Both the position numbers and the translations under genes were made by a program. From positions 151,932 to 215,931 of the forward strand of contig KE546968.1 of NCBI GenBank assembly GCA_000442125.1: DNA of 64,000 bases, written 5' to 3'. This DNA comes from Opeltia flavorubescens (lineage: Eukaryota > Ascomycota > Lecanoromycetes > Teloschistales > Teloschistaceae). The notes under the pieces were generated by a model. The model was given only the letters and a program-made list of their open reading frames with translations. It made no database searches and had not been told where the DNA came from. Within the stretch, counting starts at the first letter, position 1, and each line of letters starts with the position of its first letter. Shown in pieces: positions 26,138-37,854 of the stretch.

Positions 26138-26571
26138 CTATTTTGTCCTTTCGCCACCTAAACTCATTGTCAGATTCAAATACCCATGATCAAAGGAAGC
26201 ACAACTTGAATCTGAAGTAGCCAAGTTTCTTACACAAGTGACACAATACGTTTTCCTTACACGAGTATATCCTTTACACATGTCGTAGTTGATACACGGA
26301 TAGGCCTGTCTCGATACAGGTGTACCGTCTCCATCATAGAGACATGTTGCAAAGGACTGTAGAGTCGACTTTGACATGTCAGCAGCGGTGACCTTCACTC
26401 CGCTCCTGTAGCAGCTCCTAATCATTCATTACTAGAACTTACCTTCTCATCCGTATCACATAGCTTGATGCTCGTACGATTGAGCTGAATGTGGACGAGT
26501 TTCGGCTCGGAAAGACACTCGGCTATCAAGTCTTGATAGAAACTGGAACGTAGTGCCAATGCGTGTGCCAT
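26138..26571 (-). CDS. Small cysteine-containing protein of unknown function (115 aa)
   Basis: Two exons, 26443-26571 and 26138-26356, with an 86-nt intron (GTAAGT...CTACAG) and phase-0 junction. The first exon begins MAHALALRSSFYQDLIAECL. The second has a cysteine pattern (a lone Cys, then C-x4-C in CINYDMCKGY, then C-x2-C in YCVTCVRN), which could bind a metal or form disulfides. There is no signal peptide. Lys/Arg/Tyr residues between the Cys pairs (GYTRVRKTY) suggest a nucleic-acid or zinc-ribbon-like fold, but no family is recognised. It stands alone at the edge of a 3.3-kb gene-free stretch. Confidence 0.5.
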
Positions 26572-29500
26572 GACAGTGAATTAGCGCACCTCAAGGGGTC
26601 AAAATTGAAACGATAGCTGAGACAACTGGAGAAGAACGTTGGAAGGTGAATTGATACAGAAAGACAGGTGAAGGAGAGGCAAATTATATAGCTCCAAAGG
26701 AAAGCGTAGGAAACAGTAGCCACCTAGCAGTAATTCCTTCGATAGTAGAGACATTTCGAAAGGTGTCATTTGAACTGTTCGGAAGCTGCTCGGTCTTGTG
26801 GATTTACTCCCTATTGGTCCTCGGTATCGAGTATGGGCCACATAGTGGTGACAGCTTAGGGAGGCGGAAGAGAGCAACTTTTGGATTGGTCTAAGCCATG
26901 AGATGAAGCTTCACTCTTGAAAGGTGATTTGTTCAGCCTCTCCTGCGGTCAAGTCTTGGTATTCCTAAGGGAGTATGATGGATTGACTCCTTGTAAGGCT
27001 GGCAGTGACGGGCATCATGTCCGGTTCCGCGGATGCGGTTGAGAATAAGTTGGCGGCGCTTATCGTATGATACCGATCGGACGTTGGACTGCCGATGGAG
27101 GAGAGCATCTGAGCTCAGACCATCTGTTCGTTGTGATCCATAGGATGGCTTGTCATTCTTGACGAGTCAACGGCCTGAGCCCACCTCCTAGCATGATTAG
27201 AGCAAATGGTCTAGGAAAGGCATGGACTGGCTTGAACTCTCCACAGTTACACAAGCTCTTTGTCTGGCATTAGTGACCTCTTTGATAGCCAATACCGCTT
27301 CAGATGGTAAAAAGTTCACGCAGCCGAGGCGTAGTGATCGGCTGTAGGCGGAGCGATTTGCTCGTCTGGCGAGACGAAGCGCAAGACGCTGCTGCCAGAG
27401 CTGTCAGAAAGACCCGGTGCCAGTACCACAAATACTGAACGCTGATTCGAACAGATTAAACATCCAGGTCAACCAGGGGCTAGATATGGCGTGAATCGCG
27501 TAGCTTAGAGGCAGCAGCCTTGTGACCAGTCGCACTTATACTTCCTCACTCTTTAGGTATGAGTCCGTGTCAACAGCTCTGGACCCAGGATGGATTGATA
27601 TCAGGTGTTCTGACGCCAGTGTTATCGGAAAGGTCCAAGTAGCATTAAGCATTTGCTAGCGAAGGCGAGTTTGAATGCCCCGTTCTGTCCCTGGAGAGTA
27701 TTCAACAACGGACATATGAAAGTAGAACCTTAGATCTCTTCTTTTCCGAGTCATGCGATAAGAAAGGAATCAGAAGTCAGGGGAGATGGTACTCAGTAGT
27801 AAGGCATATTCAAAAGTCAATTACTTGGCTGCCAATCGATTGGGTGGCAAATTGCGGCTAAACTTCGCACAGCAACACCCAAATTCATAAAGTTTACGCA
27901 GAACATATGAAAGACTAGCAAAGGAATAAACCAATTATTCGATGAGATTTGCAATTCATACTAACATATCCATTTTCAAGACAAAAATGAAAATGAATCC
28001 TGGTAGTTAGAGAGACTTACCACATTTCAGTCGTATAACAATTCCAGCTTAGAAACACATCAGCATCTGAATGTTCTATCGTGAGCAAAAATTTCCAACA
28101 ACACAGTTGATTGGCGTTGGGGTTTCGTGCATGATTCCGACTACAACGAAATCGTCAGACCTGACACACAAGCAAGCTCCCAATCAGTCCAAGTAATTAA
28201 TTCAGTTTCAAGGACTNAACTATCGAAACCCAAAAATACCAGCAGCGATAAGCTATACCAGCTGTCAATGATGTATATTTGTCAGGTATTTCTTGCTTAT
28301 CGCCGGTGAAAGAGCAGTGGCACCGGTACCTTGTCGACATAGGCCGTTATGCAGCAGTGGCTTCGGTTTCTTGTGACTGGATAGCGTCAGGCCTAACGGG
28401 TCAAGCCTTGTCGACGGAGATTGACATGTCTTGCGGCACCAGATGCTAAATACACCAAGCCTGACTCTATCTTTGAGACATACTCTGCCATGAAATTCAG
28501 CCTTCAGCAAGTCTAGTTCACCAACACACGAAAAAAGAGCCGCAATAGACGGTGAATACTGTATGGACATTATTGCATGTCAGGTACCATGGTGAGCAAT
28601 TGCATTGTTCCACAACCCCTGGTCCGGGGATGCAGCATAAGGAAGGATGATGGAATTGTAATGGTGGGGGGCACCCGGGCTCTTGGCGCTCGACGGACGT
28701 TAAGGGCCAACCGCCGAAATGCCGAGGCAGGTCCCCCGCTCAAGCCTAAGCCATTACCACCTATCGCACAACCCTCTGCCTCCCATCCACGCCGCTTCTC
28801 GTCCGTACCTACACTGTACACCATGTTCCAATTATAACATGATAATCCTCCGAGACAGAGGGTCGTTCACTACTCCTGGCCAATTATTGAGAGCCTGAGC
28901 ATGAAAGCACCGGACATGATACCATATACTGCCAGCTCTCATTTCTTGTGTGACTGCTGGACGAGGTGAGCTTGGATGGTCATCCCAGTAAACGCCTGCC
29001 TGGTCACCAGCCTCGTTTAAACAATCATCCCACATCCCGCTTACTCTTACTTGTTTAGCAGATGCAAGCTGCTGCTGGCTTACGGAAACGCTACCCCTCA
29101 CACCACACCACCACCATTTTGCCTCTCCGTCACCAGATCCCGACGGCCAAAAGCTTCCATCGAACAAGCATCCCATCGTTCCATGCAGCATCCTACCGGC
29201 AGCCGTGTCGATCATCGTCCACGGCCCTCTCCGTCAAGCCCCGGCCGTCATGCTGATTGGTAGACGGCTGCTCGATTCGAGTTGGATCAAGTACCCGTGC
29301 TCATCACCTTATCTGCAGCTCGCCCCATACACTACCCATGCAGCGGCCAATTGACGACATTCCTGACTCCAACTACGGACCGGAACATGGGCCCCAGCGA
29401 GCAAAGGAAGGGTCGTGCAGCTCCGTACCGAGCCCTCTGATCCAGCTTTCGTTATCGCTTGGGCTCGCTCTATTCCATCATCTGCCCCCAGAGCCCTAGA

Positions 29501-29857
29501 TGACGGACCTACCACCCTCGAGGGACGAATGGCCGTCAACAGATTACGTTAGTCACATCTGAAGCCGTTCATTTGTCCCCTTTTGCAACGATTGCACACT
29601 TATTAAATGCTTCACGACCCGTATGCTGCATATTCGCCTTGCACCAGAAGACCTTCTGTCCTTGTGACACGCAGCCATCCGTCTTGGGTTTGACAGCAGA
29701 TACTATAAACAATCTCATTCCTGTCACTAATTCCGCTGTGACGCTTTGGAGTAATAAGGCTGTGGAGGATAATCATGGTCAGAACACAAAGCATGCCTCT
29801 CGCACAATCTACTAAACATTGAAGCAGTCTGAACAACAGTCACCTGCCTCGGCTACA
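26572..29857. other. 3.3-kb stretch without a supportable gene
   Basis: Open frames here are short, overlap on both strands and have no recognisable domains. A perfect 12-bp palindrome CCAATCGATTGG lies at 27832-27843 and a CGTCT/AGACG hairpin near 27365. One ambiguous base is at 28217. The right end (28.6-29.85 kb) is C-rich and probably holds the promoter and long leader of the Zn2Cys6 gene. No transposon ORF or tRNA is seen. Confidence 0.4.
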
Positions 29858-32461
29858 ATGACGGAAGCTTCAACACAGAATCAGAAACCGGACCCAGCGC
29901 CTGAACGTTCGCCAACATCCCCACGCAAGCGACGTCGACGAGCGCCAACAACCGGTGCTGCTGATGACTGCTTCGCCTGTCAAGAACGTCAGACGACCTG
30001 TGATCGACGGCGGCCATACTGCACACAATGTCTCGATCAAGGAAGAGACTGTTCGGGGTACAAAACAACGTTGACATGGGGCCTCGGCGTTGCAAGTCGT
30101 GGAAAGCTCCGCGGCTTATCCTTACCTATCGCCAAATCGAATAAAGTCGCTGAAGATGGCGAAGCCACACCAGAAAGCAGAAAGAGAAGCGCATCCACAC
30201 AATTGACAAAGCTGGGCCCCACCCGTACAGAAGTACAGCACGATTCCATCGTCCAGTCAGCCGGATCTTCAAATCCTGGATCAACACCTGGAAGTGCTAG
30301 AACTACGACTTTCAATTTCGTCAACATGGATCCGACGTCGTCTGTTACGTCGCCAATGCGTCCACCACCTAGTGCTGATTGGCGCAAATCGGAATTCGAA
30401 GCGAAAACCCATCAAAATCGCCCGAGTACGAAACGCGCCAGGCGACATTCGCTTCAACCGCTCCACGTCCCGGCTTTCGATTCGCTCAGAGGCTCAACAG
30501 CCGTTCCATTGACGGCTAGCCTTGCCGGGGGATATGGTAGTCACGACTTTGCACCGTCTATTCAATGTTCTCCTATGACTTCAATGTTCCCATCCTATCA
30601 GACACTTTCACCAACGTATAAGGAGCCTGCTCCTCACTACACCGTTCTACGCGATCCCTATGAAGGCAGCTATATAGCCAGTCATGACCAAGTTGGGTGG
30701 CACAGGGGAAGTGTGACTTCCAGCCTCACTTCTGACCAAAGCAGTCGTGATTACTGTGAGGACGATGCATTTTATGCTGATCCAGTGGTCGCGAACACGC
30801 TCGATGATCTCCTATCTACTCAGCATAATGCAAATCACTCAACAATTCCATTGGCTCCGATAGGTGAAGCAACGCTTACTACAATGCATGGGAAACCGCC
30901 AGTCCATCAAGAGCAGCCTCCTGGATTGGTACCAGACGATTGCGGTGCACATCCTTCATTGAGTCTGGCAAGGACTTTACCCTCGATCTCGATCGGAAAA
31001 ACGCCTTCAATGCAATTCCTCATAGACTATTATGAAAAAGTCATCTCACCAGTAATAGTTGCATTCGATGGTCCGACAAATCCCTATCGGACTCACATCC
31101 TTAGTCTCGCGGTTGGAAGCGAAACCTTACAGCATGCCATTGCCGCTCTGTCCGCGAGCAATCTGCGGATCAGGAGAGGCCAGGACTCATTAAGCCGGAC
31201 GAAACATAGCATATCAGATTCTACTTACGGCAACTCGGTCCGGAGATCGGCGATAGCTCATACTATGATGGATGTTGGCCTAGATCAATTATCCCAAACT
31301 TCTCCAAATGAGCCCTCGGTCGAAGAACTGTTCCACAAGAGTGCATCAATCAAAGCTCTGAACCAACAGCTAGCAGACCCGAATCGCCGGCTGGATGACT
31401 CAATACTGGCCACTTTGCTTATGTTGTGTCTCTATCATATTTGTGATACCGGTATTGGGAAATTCAAAACGCAATTTGCTGGAGTGAAGAAGATTCTGGC
31501 AATGCGTGACGGTGCTGTAGGGGCCAATACAAAGGCAACCAATTGGCTTACAATTATGTTTACTTGGTTTGATGCCATGACTGCTACCGTCAACAATCGT
31601 GAGGGTCAGTTAGTTGGCAACGAGGCTGAATGGTCTGCCGTCAATGGCGACAGATGGGCATTGGAAAATCTTGCCGGTTGCGACGGAAAGCTATTCAAGA
31701 CAATTGCTAAGCTTGGTCGACTGAATCTGCTAAGCCAGAACAAACCAGTCTCTGAACGATCGGGATGCCAGAGTCCTCCGAAAGCCCAAGCTGTGCAAGC
31801 AGGGCCCAAGACTCAGGATTACTACAGTATGTCCTACAATCGCTATGACGGGAATGGATGGTCTACTGTGATCGGCGACGAGGATCATGGATCGAATGGG
31901 CGCGAGCCTGGATCACAATTCTGGAGAGAATGGACCGAGATCCGCCAGAGCCTTGAGGAATGGACCTTAGGTCCACCGTCTTCGGGCCCATTGGATTCTC
32001 CTGTAAACCAGGGAGACCGGCAAGATCTGTCCCATATCTCCGAGTCATTCCGATACTCGGCTCTTTTGTATACCGAAAGGCTAGCGAACCCGCTTCTACC
32101 TTCAGCGCACCCCAATTTCCAAAACCTTGTCAGCCAAGCACTGTTCCACATATCAAACGTTCAGTCTGATGTCTTTCTCCTTTGGCCTCTATTTATCACA
32201 GGCACTGAATGTGTCAGCGAAGAAGGACGTCACTTGATCCGAGAACGGTGTCTGAGTATACAAAAGGATTCAGGCTTTTTCAACAATATATCTGGTCTGG
32301 AGCTACTTGAACGAGTATGGAGAGATGACGCGACGATTGATGGACTGGGAATTGGACTAGGTACAGGCATGGCTAGCAATGAGCGCGCACGTATTGGGTC
32401 TCAAGGCTTCAAATGGAGAAAGGCCATGGAGAGGGTTGACGGAGAGTACATTGTCGTCTGA
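29858..32461 (+). CDS. Zn(II)2Cys6 transcription factor
   Basis: A single exon gives 867 aa from ATG 29858. The N-terminus is basic (RKRRRRAP) and leads into a complete binuclear zinc cluster at residues 38-65 with spacing C-x2-C-x6-C-x6-C-x2-C-x6-C (DDCFACQERQTTC, then PYCTQCLDQGRDC), followed by the conserved GYKTTLTWG and VASRGKLRG segment seen in a subgroup of fungal regulators. The middle is Ser/Thr/Pro-rich. The C-terminal half is helical and resembles the fungal_trans_2 type regulatory domain (MQFLIDYYEKVISPVIVAFDG; ILATLLMLCLYHICDTG). Its position at the head of the accessory stretch makes it a candidate local regulator of the genes to its right, which is an inference. Confidence 0.92.
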   Translation: MTEASTQNQKPDPAPERSPTSPRKRRRRAPTTGAADDCFACQERQTTCDRRRPYCTQCLDQGRDCSGYKTTLTWGLGVASRGKLRGLSLPIAKSNKVAEDGEATPESRKRSASTQLTKLGPTRTEVQHDSIVQSAGSSNPGSTPGSARTTTFNFVNMDPTSSVTSPMRPPPSADWRKSEFEAKTHQNRPSTKRARRHSLQPLHVPAFDSLRGSTAVPLTASLAGGYGSHDFAPSIQCSPMTSMFPSYQTLSPTYKEPAPHYTVLRDPYEGSYIASHDQVGWHRGSVTSSLTSDQSSRDYCEDDAFYADPVVANTLDDLLSTQHNANHSTIPLAPIGEATLTTMHGKPPVHQEQPPGLVPDDCGAHPSLSLARTLPSISIGKTPSMQFLIDYYEKVISPVIVAFDGPTNPYRTHILSLAVGSETLQHAIAALSASNLRIRRGQDSLSRTKHSISDSTYGNSVRRSAIAHTMMDVGLDQLSQTSPNEPSVEELFHKSASIKALNQQLADPNRRLDDSILATLLMLCLYHICDTGIGKFKTQFAGVKKILAMRDGAVGANTKATNWLTIMFTWFDAMTATVNNREGQLVGNEAEWSAVNGDRWALENLAGCDGKLFKTIAKLGRLNLLSQNKPVSERSGCQSPPKAQAVQAGPKTQDYYSMSYNRYDGNGWSTVIGDEDHGSNGREPGSQFWREWTEIRQSLEEWTLGPPSSGPLDSPVNQGDRQDLSHISESFRYSALLYTERLANPLLPSAHPNFQNLVSQALFHISNVQSDVFLLWPLFITGTECVSEEGRHLIRERCLSIQKDSGFFNNISGLELLERVWRDDATIDGLGIGLGTGMASNERARIGSQGFKWRKAMERVDGEYIVV

Positions 32462-33924
32462 ATAATGTTTATGATACTTGATGCAATAATGGTTTCTCGG
32501 CGATATATGAGATGTACTGGTTTCACACACACTGGACATTAGGGAATCGAGTCATAACGATACAAATAGGCGGAAAATCTAATGCCTTTGTTTCGATCAC
32601 ACCTGATGTCCACAAAATAAAAGACCTAATGCATGCTGGAATCCCGATTCGCGAGAAGTCCCGTGGTCAGGGCTGATGGAAGTGCTTAAACCAAAGTGGA
32701 CGCGGAATCCTTTGTTGGAACTAGTGTGACTGCGGATAGGGCAGTGCTTGCATTGAACCTTTTTGCTACGTTCGAGGAGCCTAGAGCATGCCCGTGCTTG
32801 CATCTCACCCAGTAACAGCTGTGCATGACGATTTATGTCTTCGGCAATGTAAGCCCTTGAGCGCTGGCAGTGTATGGCTAGTCTTCCAAATCTCTTTGTG
32901 AAGAAATGAGTGACTGGACATCCTCTCTCTCCAGGCATCAAGAATCAGGACTTCGGACAGTCGATGACACCATCTTTATTAGATCCCGCGTATGCAGAAC
33001 TCAAGTTACTCACATAAGCACAGCACTTACGGCGAGGAGAGGTCTACTCGTCTCTTTCTCCTCTGGGGACTGGGTTGGAACGATGAGAGAGGATATGAAG
33101 GCGGCGGAATCTCCTGATTGAGAGGACTGAGTGGACTTGATATCACGGGGGAAAGATGTCATGAAAGGAAGAAAAAGTCTTTTAAGGTGTGGCAGGTGGT
33201 CACTAAAGACGCGCTCTGGTACTGGTACGATTCAAGTATCAAAGGGGCGGTGACGGGATTCAAAGGTATGTCCCTGAGGCATCATTATCATTCCGATATC
33301 AAGACTAATCTCATTCAGACTTCAAGAGTCATAACAGTGTGACACATGAAATAAGGCTATTCTCCCCGAGCACATTGCAAGCTCAAATGAATCAATCTCC
33401 GACATTTGGACGGCCGCATGGAATCTACGGGTGGCATCAATCTCACGGTGACTGCGAATAGAAGATGATACTTCTAGCCTCCCGTCGGCTGTTAATACCT
33501 CGAATGTCAAGTCTCGCTTGCCTACTTGTCAAATAAAGGGGTTTGGGGGCCATTGCTCCATTGTCATACTATTTCATAGCTATGAAGGCTGAAGTGGACC
33601 CAGCTGCCAAGTAAACATTAACCACTGATGGCTTGGGCCCGACGCCCAAAGACTGAAACAAGTTTAACAGACATCATGCCATTGGCTATTCGGATGCGAT
33701 GATTGATTAGACATTCTCTGAGCCGCTTTCATGTTTTCAGCCCTATCAAGTGGTTTCGGCTCTCAATGATGCTATTAGCATAGTATGAAGTAAGAAGGGG
33801 TAGGTGGCTTTTCTTACCTGTCAGAAGTCAAATATCCTCTCGTTTCTTCGTCTTTCTCAAACTTGTATATGTTACTTTTTGGTTCATCTTTGCTCTAGAA
33901 GATCGCCTCCGATTTTTAAACGGT
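32462..33924. other. Intergenic region between the regulator and the LtrA-like gene
   Basis: 1.46 kb with only short open frames on both strands, none with a recognisable domain. It should contain the promoter of the LtrA-like gene. No repeat or RNA gene is supported. Confidence 0.4.
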
Positions 33925-35971
33925 ATGGCTACCGTCAGATCTCGATACAGAACACTCCCCTTATATGCTAGTCCTTTGGAGGAGGAATCCTCCGAAAATC
34001 ACCATGGCCATGAACACCACCCTCATGAGCATAGCTCGCAATCAGCCTCCGAAGACCCCACACAAAAGGAGTCGTCTACTGTGGAGGAGCATCAAACGCG
34101 ACCTGCCCTTGGACGTGCACTCACTTTCCGTGAGCGGGAAGAAGCAAGCTCAATAGAGCTTTTCTACGATCTCTTCTTCGTCGCCAACTTGTCTAGCTTT
34201 ACCAGCACTCATAACATCGATGATGCCAGAGGTGAGCTCATCACATAAGTCGATACCCCGAGATACTGACAATCTACAGCGGTCAAATCGTATATCGGCT
34301 TCTTCGCCCTTCTCTGGTTCAATTGGTTGCAAGTCACCCTCTATGACGTCCGCTTCGGCGTTGATTCGATTTTTGAGCGAGTATGCAAGGCTCTTCATCT
34401 AGGGGTCATGATTGCTTTCGCTGTTGTGGGCACCCAATTCAATACCAACGACACCGCCAAATACTCGGATACGTTCCAGCAATTCAGTGCTATCATGATG
34501 GTCAGTAAACTTATACTGCTTATTCAATACGGCTATATCCTACTTTGGGTTCGGGGCCATACCAAAGTTGTTGCTCCGTTACTCATCCACATGGCCGCTT
34601 TCGCCATAGGGGCTATCATCTGCCTTGGATTGATCTTCAGCTTCAATCACCACACCCAGTCCTTATCCTACGTGGCTTGGTATGTCATCGCAATCCTCGA
34701 AGCATTTACTGTCTTTGCCAGTTCTAGCCGGTGGAGGAGCGTGAGCTTCAAGCGTAGTAATTTGAACGAGCGGGTGGGGCTGTTGACCTTGATCATCCTA
34801 GGAGAGGGTGTCATCGTCCTGACGAAGTCGATGGGTTATATAACCAAGGGAGACAACTATTCACCTGCAATCATTGGTCAAATCACTGCCAGCGTGCTTA
34901 TCATCGTAAGTCCTTGCTCCCACAATGCCTCGGATCACGATTGACCTTTTCCCAGTACTTCCTATACATGCTGTATTTCGATCAAGTGGATGCCAAACGA
35001 TTCGGCACGATCCGCCAGCAGTTCTGGGCACTTGCCCATTTCCCCTTCCACACCTCCCTTGTACTTCTTCTGGAAGGAACATCTCGTTTTGTCACCTGGC
35101 GCAATGCTACTGAGATGATCGACTATCTGGCTACAGGCTTCGGTAAAGGTGAGAACATCACCTACTTTTCTCCACCATTTCTATCCTCCTACTCGGAGAT
35201 GCGAGTCTCGTCTCAAGAGCAAAATGCCATATGGCTGTCGCGAGGACTGAAAAGAATCCTCGCAGAAGCACTTGAATTTCTTCTGCACGACATACTGACT
35301 TGGTTCAATCGCATACAGTCTACTACAGCACCAATAACAGCCAAATCCTTGCTTCGCGTCTCGACACCTTCTCCAAAGACATCCTCAAATCCGTCGAAGC
35401 AGACATGAGCAAATACAACATCACGACCTTCCTCTCCGACCTCGCCGCCAGCCCCAACCCAAACAGCAACGCGGCCTGGTACGCATCCGACGACATCTTC
35501 GCCACGCTCCAAACAGCGGTGTTCAAATACTACAAGATCTCCGCCGCCGAATCGTCCGCAAAAGCCGACTCCTCGCACTACATCAACGGCGCTCCGCACG
35601 ACCCCTTCAAGGACCTCGGCTCCGTGTTCCACGTCTACGATCTCGTGTTTGTGTATTTCTTGATCGCGGCGGGGTGCACGCTGCTTATGATGGCCATCCT
35701 CATCGCGCTCGCGAAGAAGAATAAATGTGGAGGGGATTATGCGGCTATTGCGCTCCGAGGGGCGGTGGGGTTTTCGCTCGCGTTGCTGGCGGCGGTGAAG
35801 GGGGATTATTCGGCTCAGGAACATTTTTTGTATAGTCCTTGGATGTTGCCGACGGTGTTGTTGGCGGTGGGTGTTGTGGTTGTGGGGGATGGGGTTTTGG
35901 GGTATTTGCTTCCGGCGCCGCCGGGGGAGGATGGTGGAGGGAGGGGAGGGAAGGAAGATGGGCAGGCTTGA
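33925..35971 (+). CDS. LtrA-like (low temperature requirement A) multi-pass membrane protein
   Basis: Four exons, 33925-34231, 34280-34905, 34956-35148 and 35319-35971, give 592 aa. Introns are 48, 50 and 170 nt; all junctions keep the frame. The N-terminus is hydrophilic with a His-rich patch (HHGHEHHPHEH), then the LtrA-type entry sequence ASSIELFYDLFFVANLSSF. The body carries roughly nine to ten hydrophobic segments, with ERVGLLTLIILGEGV in the middle, a feature of the family. The function of LtrA proteins is not established; they are often placed near biosynthetic genes in fungi. The 170-nt last intron is long and could hide an extra exon. The 3' third of the last exon is G-rich. Confidence 0.85.
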
Positions 35972-36494
35972 GATTGTTCTGTGGTTTGGGGAGAAGGGGG
36001 GGGGCATTCAAAAGTGTGCTAGGGACAATGAGGGGATACCGTGAGCATTGAGGCGTTTCATCAGGTACGGATATGGATGTGGCTGAGTCCGGGAGATCTG
36101 TATTCAAAGTTGCGGATGTGAAGGGCTCGTCGCTCATCTAAGATGGAACCAGATGGAAAATGCTATGTATAGAGTAAAGAAGATAGAGTCAAGAGCGTGT
36201 TTATTCGGATTGCTAACGTAAGACAACCTTGGCGTATTGTACCCCACCAGCATCACCGACCGAGGTTATGAGAATTCTGCGTTGTGAAAAATCTGACGTA
36301 ATTGCAAGTCATTGATTTTGATAGTCAGGCACCGGTCCGAATCTTCTGTGCTGAAAACTGAGTGAATGTATGATTTCCATGTGTTCCGCGGGAGGTGCGC
36401 TCCAGCGGTAGGGTGAGTCTTTGAGTTCCGATATCCCTCTAATCCTCTTGTATTGCTGTTAAAACCCCAAATTCCTTCGCGGTGCTTGTGGAAT
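35972..36494. other. Intergenic region upstream of the glutamine-synthetase-like gene
   Basis: 523 bp between same-strand genes. A Pro-rich open frame on the minus strand is the mirror of the G-rich 3' end of the LtrA-like gene and is not a gene. Nothing else is seen. Confidence 0.4.
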
Positions 36495-37784
36495 ATGGAA
36501 ATCGTCCAAGCCTTCTTGAAATCGCATTCTGGTATCAACTTCATTCGGTATGAATGNTTGGATTATTTCAACGTACTTCGTACACGTGTGCTGACTACCG
36601 AGCATGTGCTCAATCTTCTGGCTACATCTACCACCTTGACTGTTCAATCAGCGGCGTTGCAATGCCCGTATATTGGAACTCCAGAACGGGCTCCTGCCGC
36701 AGGGACATGTGCTCTGCATCCTGACTGGAGTTCGATCTCAATCTATGCATGCCATCCCGGACACGCTGCGGTACTCTGCTGGGCGCACGATGGCGCGAGT
36801 GGTACTGGGTTTGAAGGATGTCCTCGCAGTGCACTTGCCCGATGCTTGCGGACAGCAACAACAAGGGACCACCTGAGTTTCCTTGTTGGATTTGAGGTAG
36901 AGATCGTGCTAATTGATTCTCTTTCGGACCTTACGGTCCCGGTTAAGAATACGGCGGCGTGGTCGAGTGCAGCGAGTTTGAGGAACAAATACCATGCCGT
37001 TGTGGAAGAAATTGTTCTGCTTTTGCGAAGCTCAGGGCTTTTGGTTGAGCAATATCACACGGAAGGCGCCCAAGGTATGTTTGAGATTGTCATGAAAGCC
37101 TTGCCTCCATTACAAGCGGTGGATTGTCTCCTTCGTACACAAGAAACGATCAAATCAGTATGCATAAGAAAAAATCTTATTGCAACAATGTCGCCGAAGC
37201 CCACTACTCAACCAAATAATGCGGGACAACACATCCATCTCTCTATCAATCCTCCTAAGGATGAAGAAAACTTCTTGGCTGGCATCCTCGAAAATTTGCC
37301 CGCAATCTGCGCCTTTACCATGCCTTCCTATGATAGCTACACTCGAGTTAAGGACCTCGGAGGGACAATTGGTACATGGGTCAGTTGGGGGCTACAGTTA
37401 CGCGATGTTCCTGTTCGGAAGATTGAGTCTGGTCATTGGGAGTTCAGGTCAGCCGACGGAACTGCAAACATGTATTTGGCACTCAATGCTATCATCGCTT
37501 GCGGCTTATGGGGCAAGCAGCAGAAGCTCCCTCTAAAATGGCAGGACCCAGGGATCACGCCGTGCAGACTGGATGGAACGGCCCGGAAAAGCCTGGGTAT
37601 CACGCAACTAATGCCGCGGTGCCTTAAAGAAGCTTTGGATGAATTGAAGCATAGTCGCTTGATGGTTAAGATTCTCGATCGTGAGATAATATCTAGGTTC
37701 ATCAGACTCAAAGATGCCGAGGAGACTCTCGCATCTACCTTATCCGAAGAGGAAAGACGCATGACCTGTATTGAATTATTCTAG
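36495..37784 (+). CDS. Glutamine-synthetase-like ligase (type I catalytic domain)
   Basis: A single exon gives 429 aa from ATG 36495. Start region FLKSHSGINFIRYE(W)LDYF and NVLRTRVLT is the usual beta-Grasp entry of FluG/GS-I-like proteins; the codon at 36555-36557 reads TGN, and Trp is expected. Catalytic elements are visible: GFEVEIVLID (metal-binding Glu pair), EGAQGMFEIVMKALPP, GQHIHLSIN (His/substrate loop), YTRVKDLGGTIGTWVSWG, and EFRSADGTANMYLALNAII (Arg and Asn-x-Tyr-Leu). The family joins an amine or ammonia to glutamate or similar acids using ATP. It lacks the N-terminal amidohydrolase of FluG, and its context suggests a specialised gamma-glutamyl ligase rather than housekeeping glutamine synthetase, which is much more conserved and of type II/III. 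The substrate is unknown. It is convergent with the next gene, with 70 bp between stop codons. Confidence 0.88.
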   Translation: MEIVQAFLKSHSGINFIRYEXLDYFNVLRTRVLTTEHVLNLLATSTTLTVQSAALQCPYIGTPERAPAAGTCALHPDWSSISIYACHPGHAAVLCWAHDGASGTGFEGCPRSALARCLRTATTRDHLSFLVGFEVEIVLIDSLSDLTVPVKNTAAWSSAASLRNKYHAVVEEIVLLLRSSGLLVEQYHTEGAQGMFEIVMKALPPLQAVDCLLRTQETIKSVCIRKNLIATMSPKPTTQPNNAGQHIHLSINPPKDEENFLAGILENLPAICAFTMPSYDSYTRVKDLGGTIGTWVSWGLQLRDVPVRKIESGHWEFRSADGTANMYLALNAIIACGLWGKQQKLPLKWQDPGITPCRLDGTARKSLGITQLMPRCLKEALDELKHSRLMVKILDREIISRFIRLKDAEETLASTLSEEERRMTCIELF

Positions 37785-37854
37785 AAATCCTCACTGTCAA
37801 CAGGATAATCTCCCGCCCTTTGCACGTCTTCTCCCTTTCGTTTTCAACTGCAAC

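Noticed and set aside
28577-29539. Several 70-127 codon frames on both strands upstream of the Zn2Cys6 gene
   Set aside because: They overlap each other, follow C-rich promoter composition and show no motif.
35213-36137. Long Pro-rich minus-strand frames opposite the LtrA-like gene
   Set aside because: They mirror the G-rich 3' end of the LtrA-like coding strand and show no domain.
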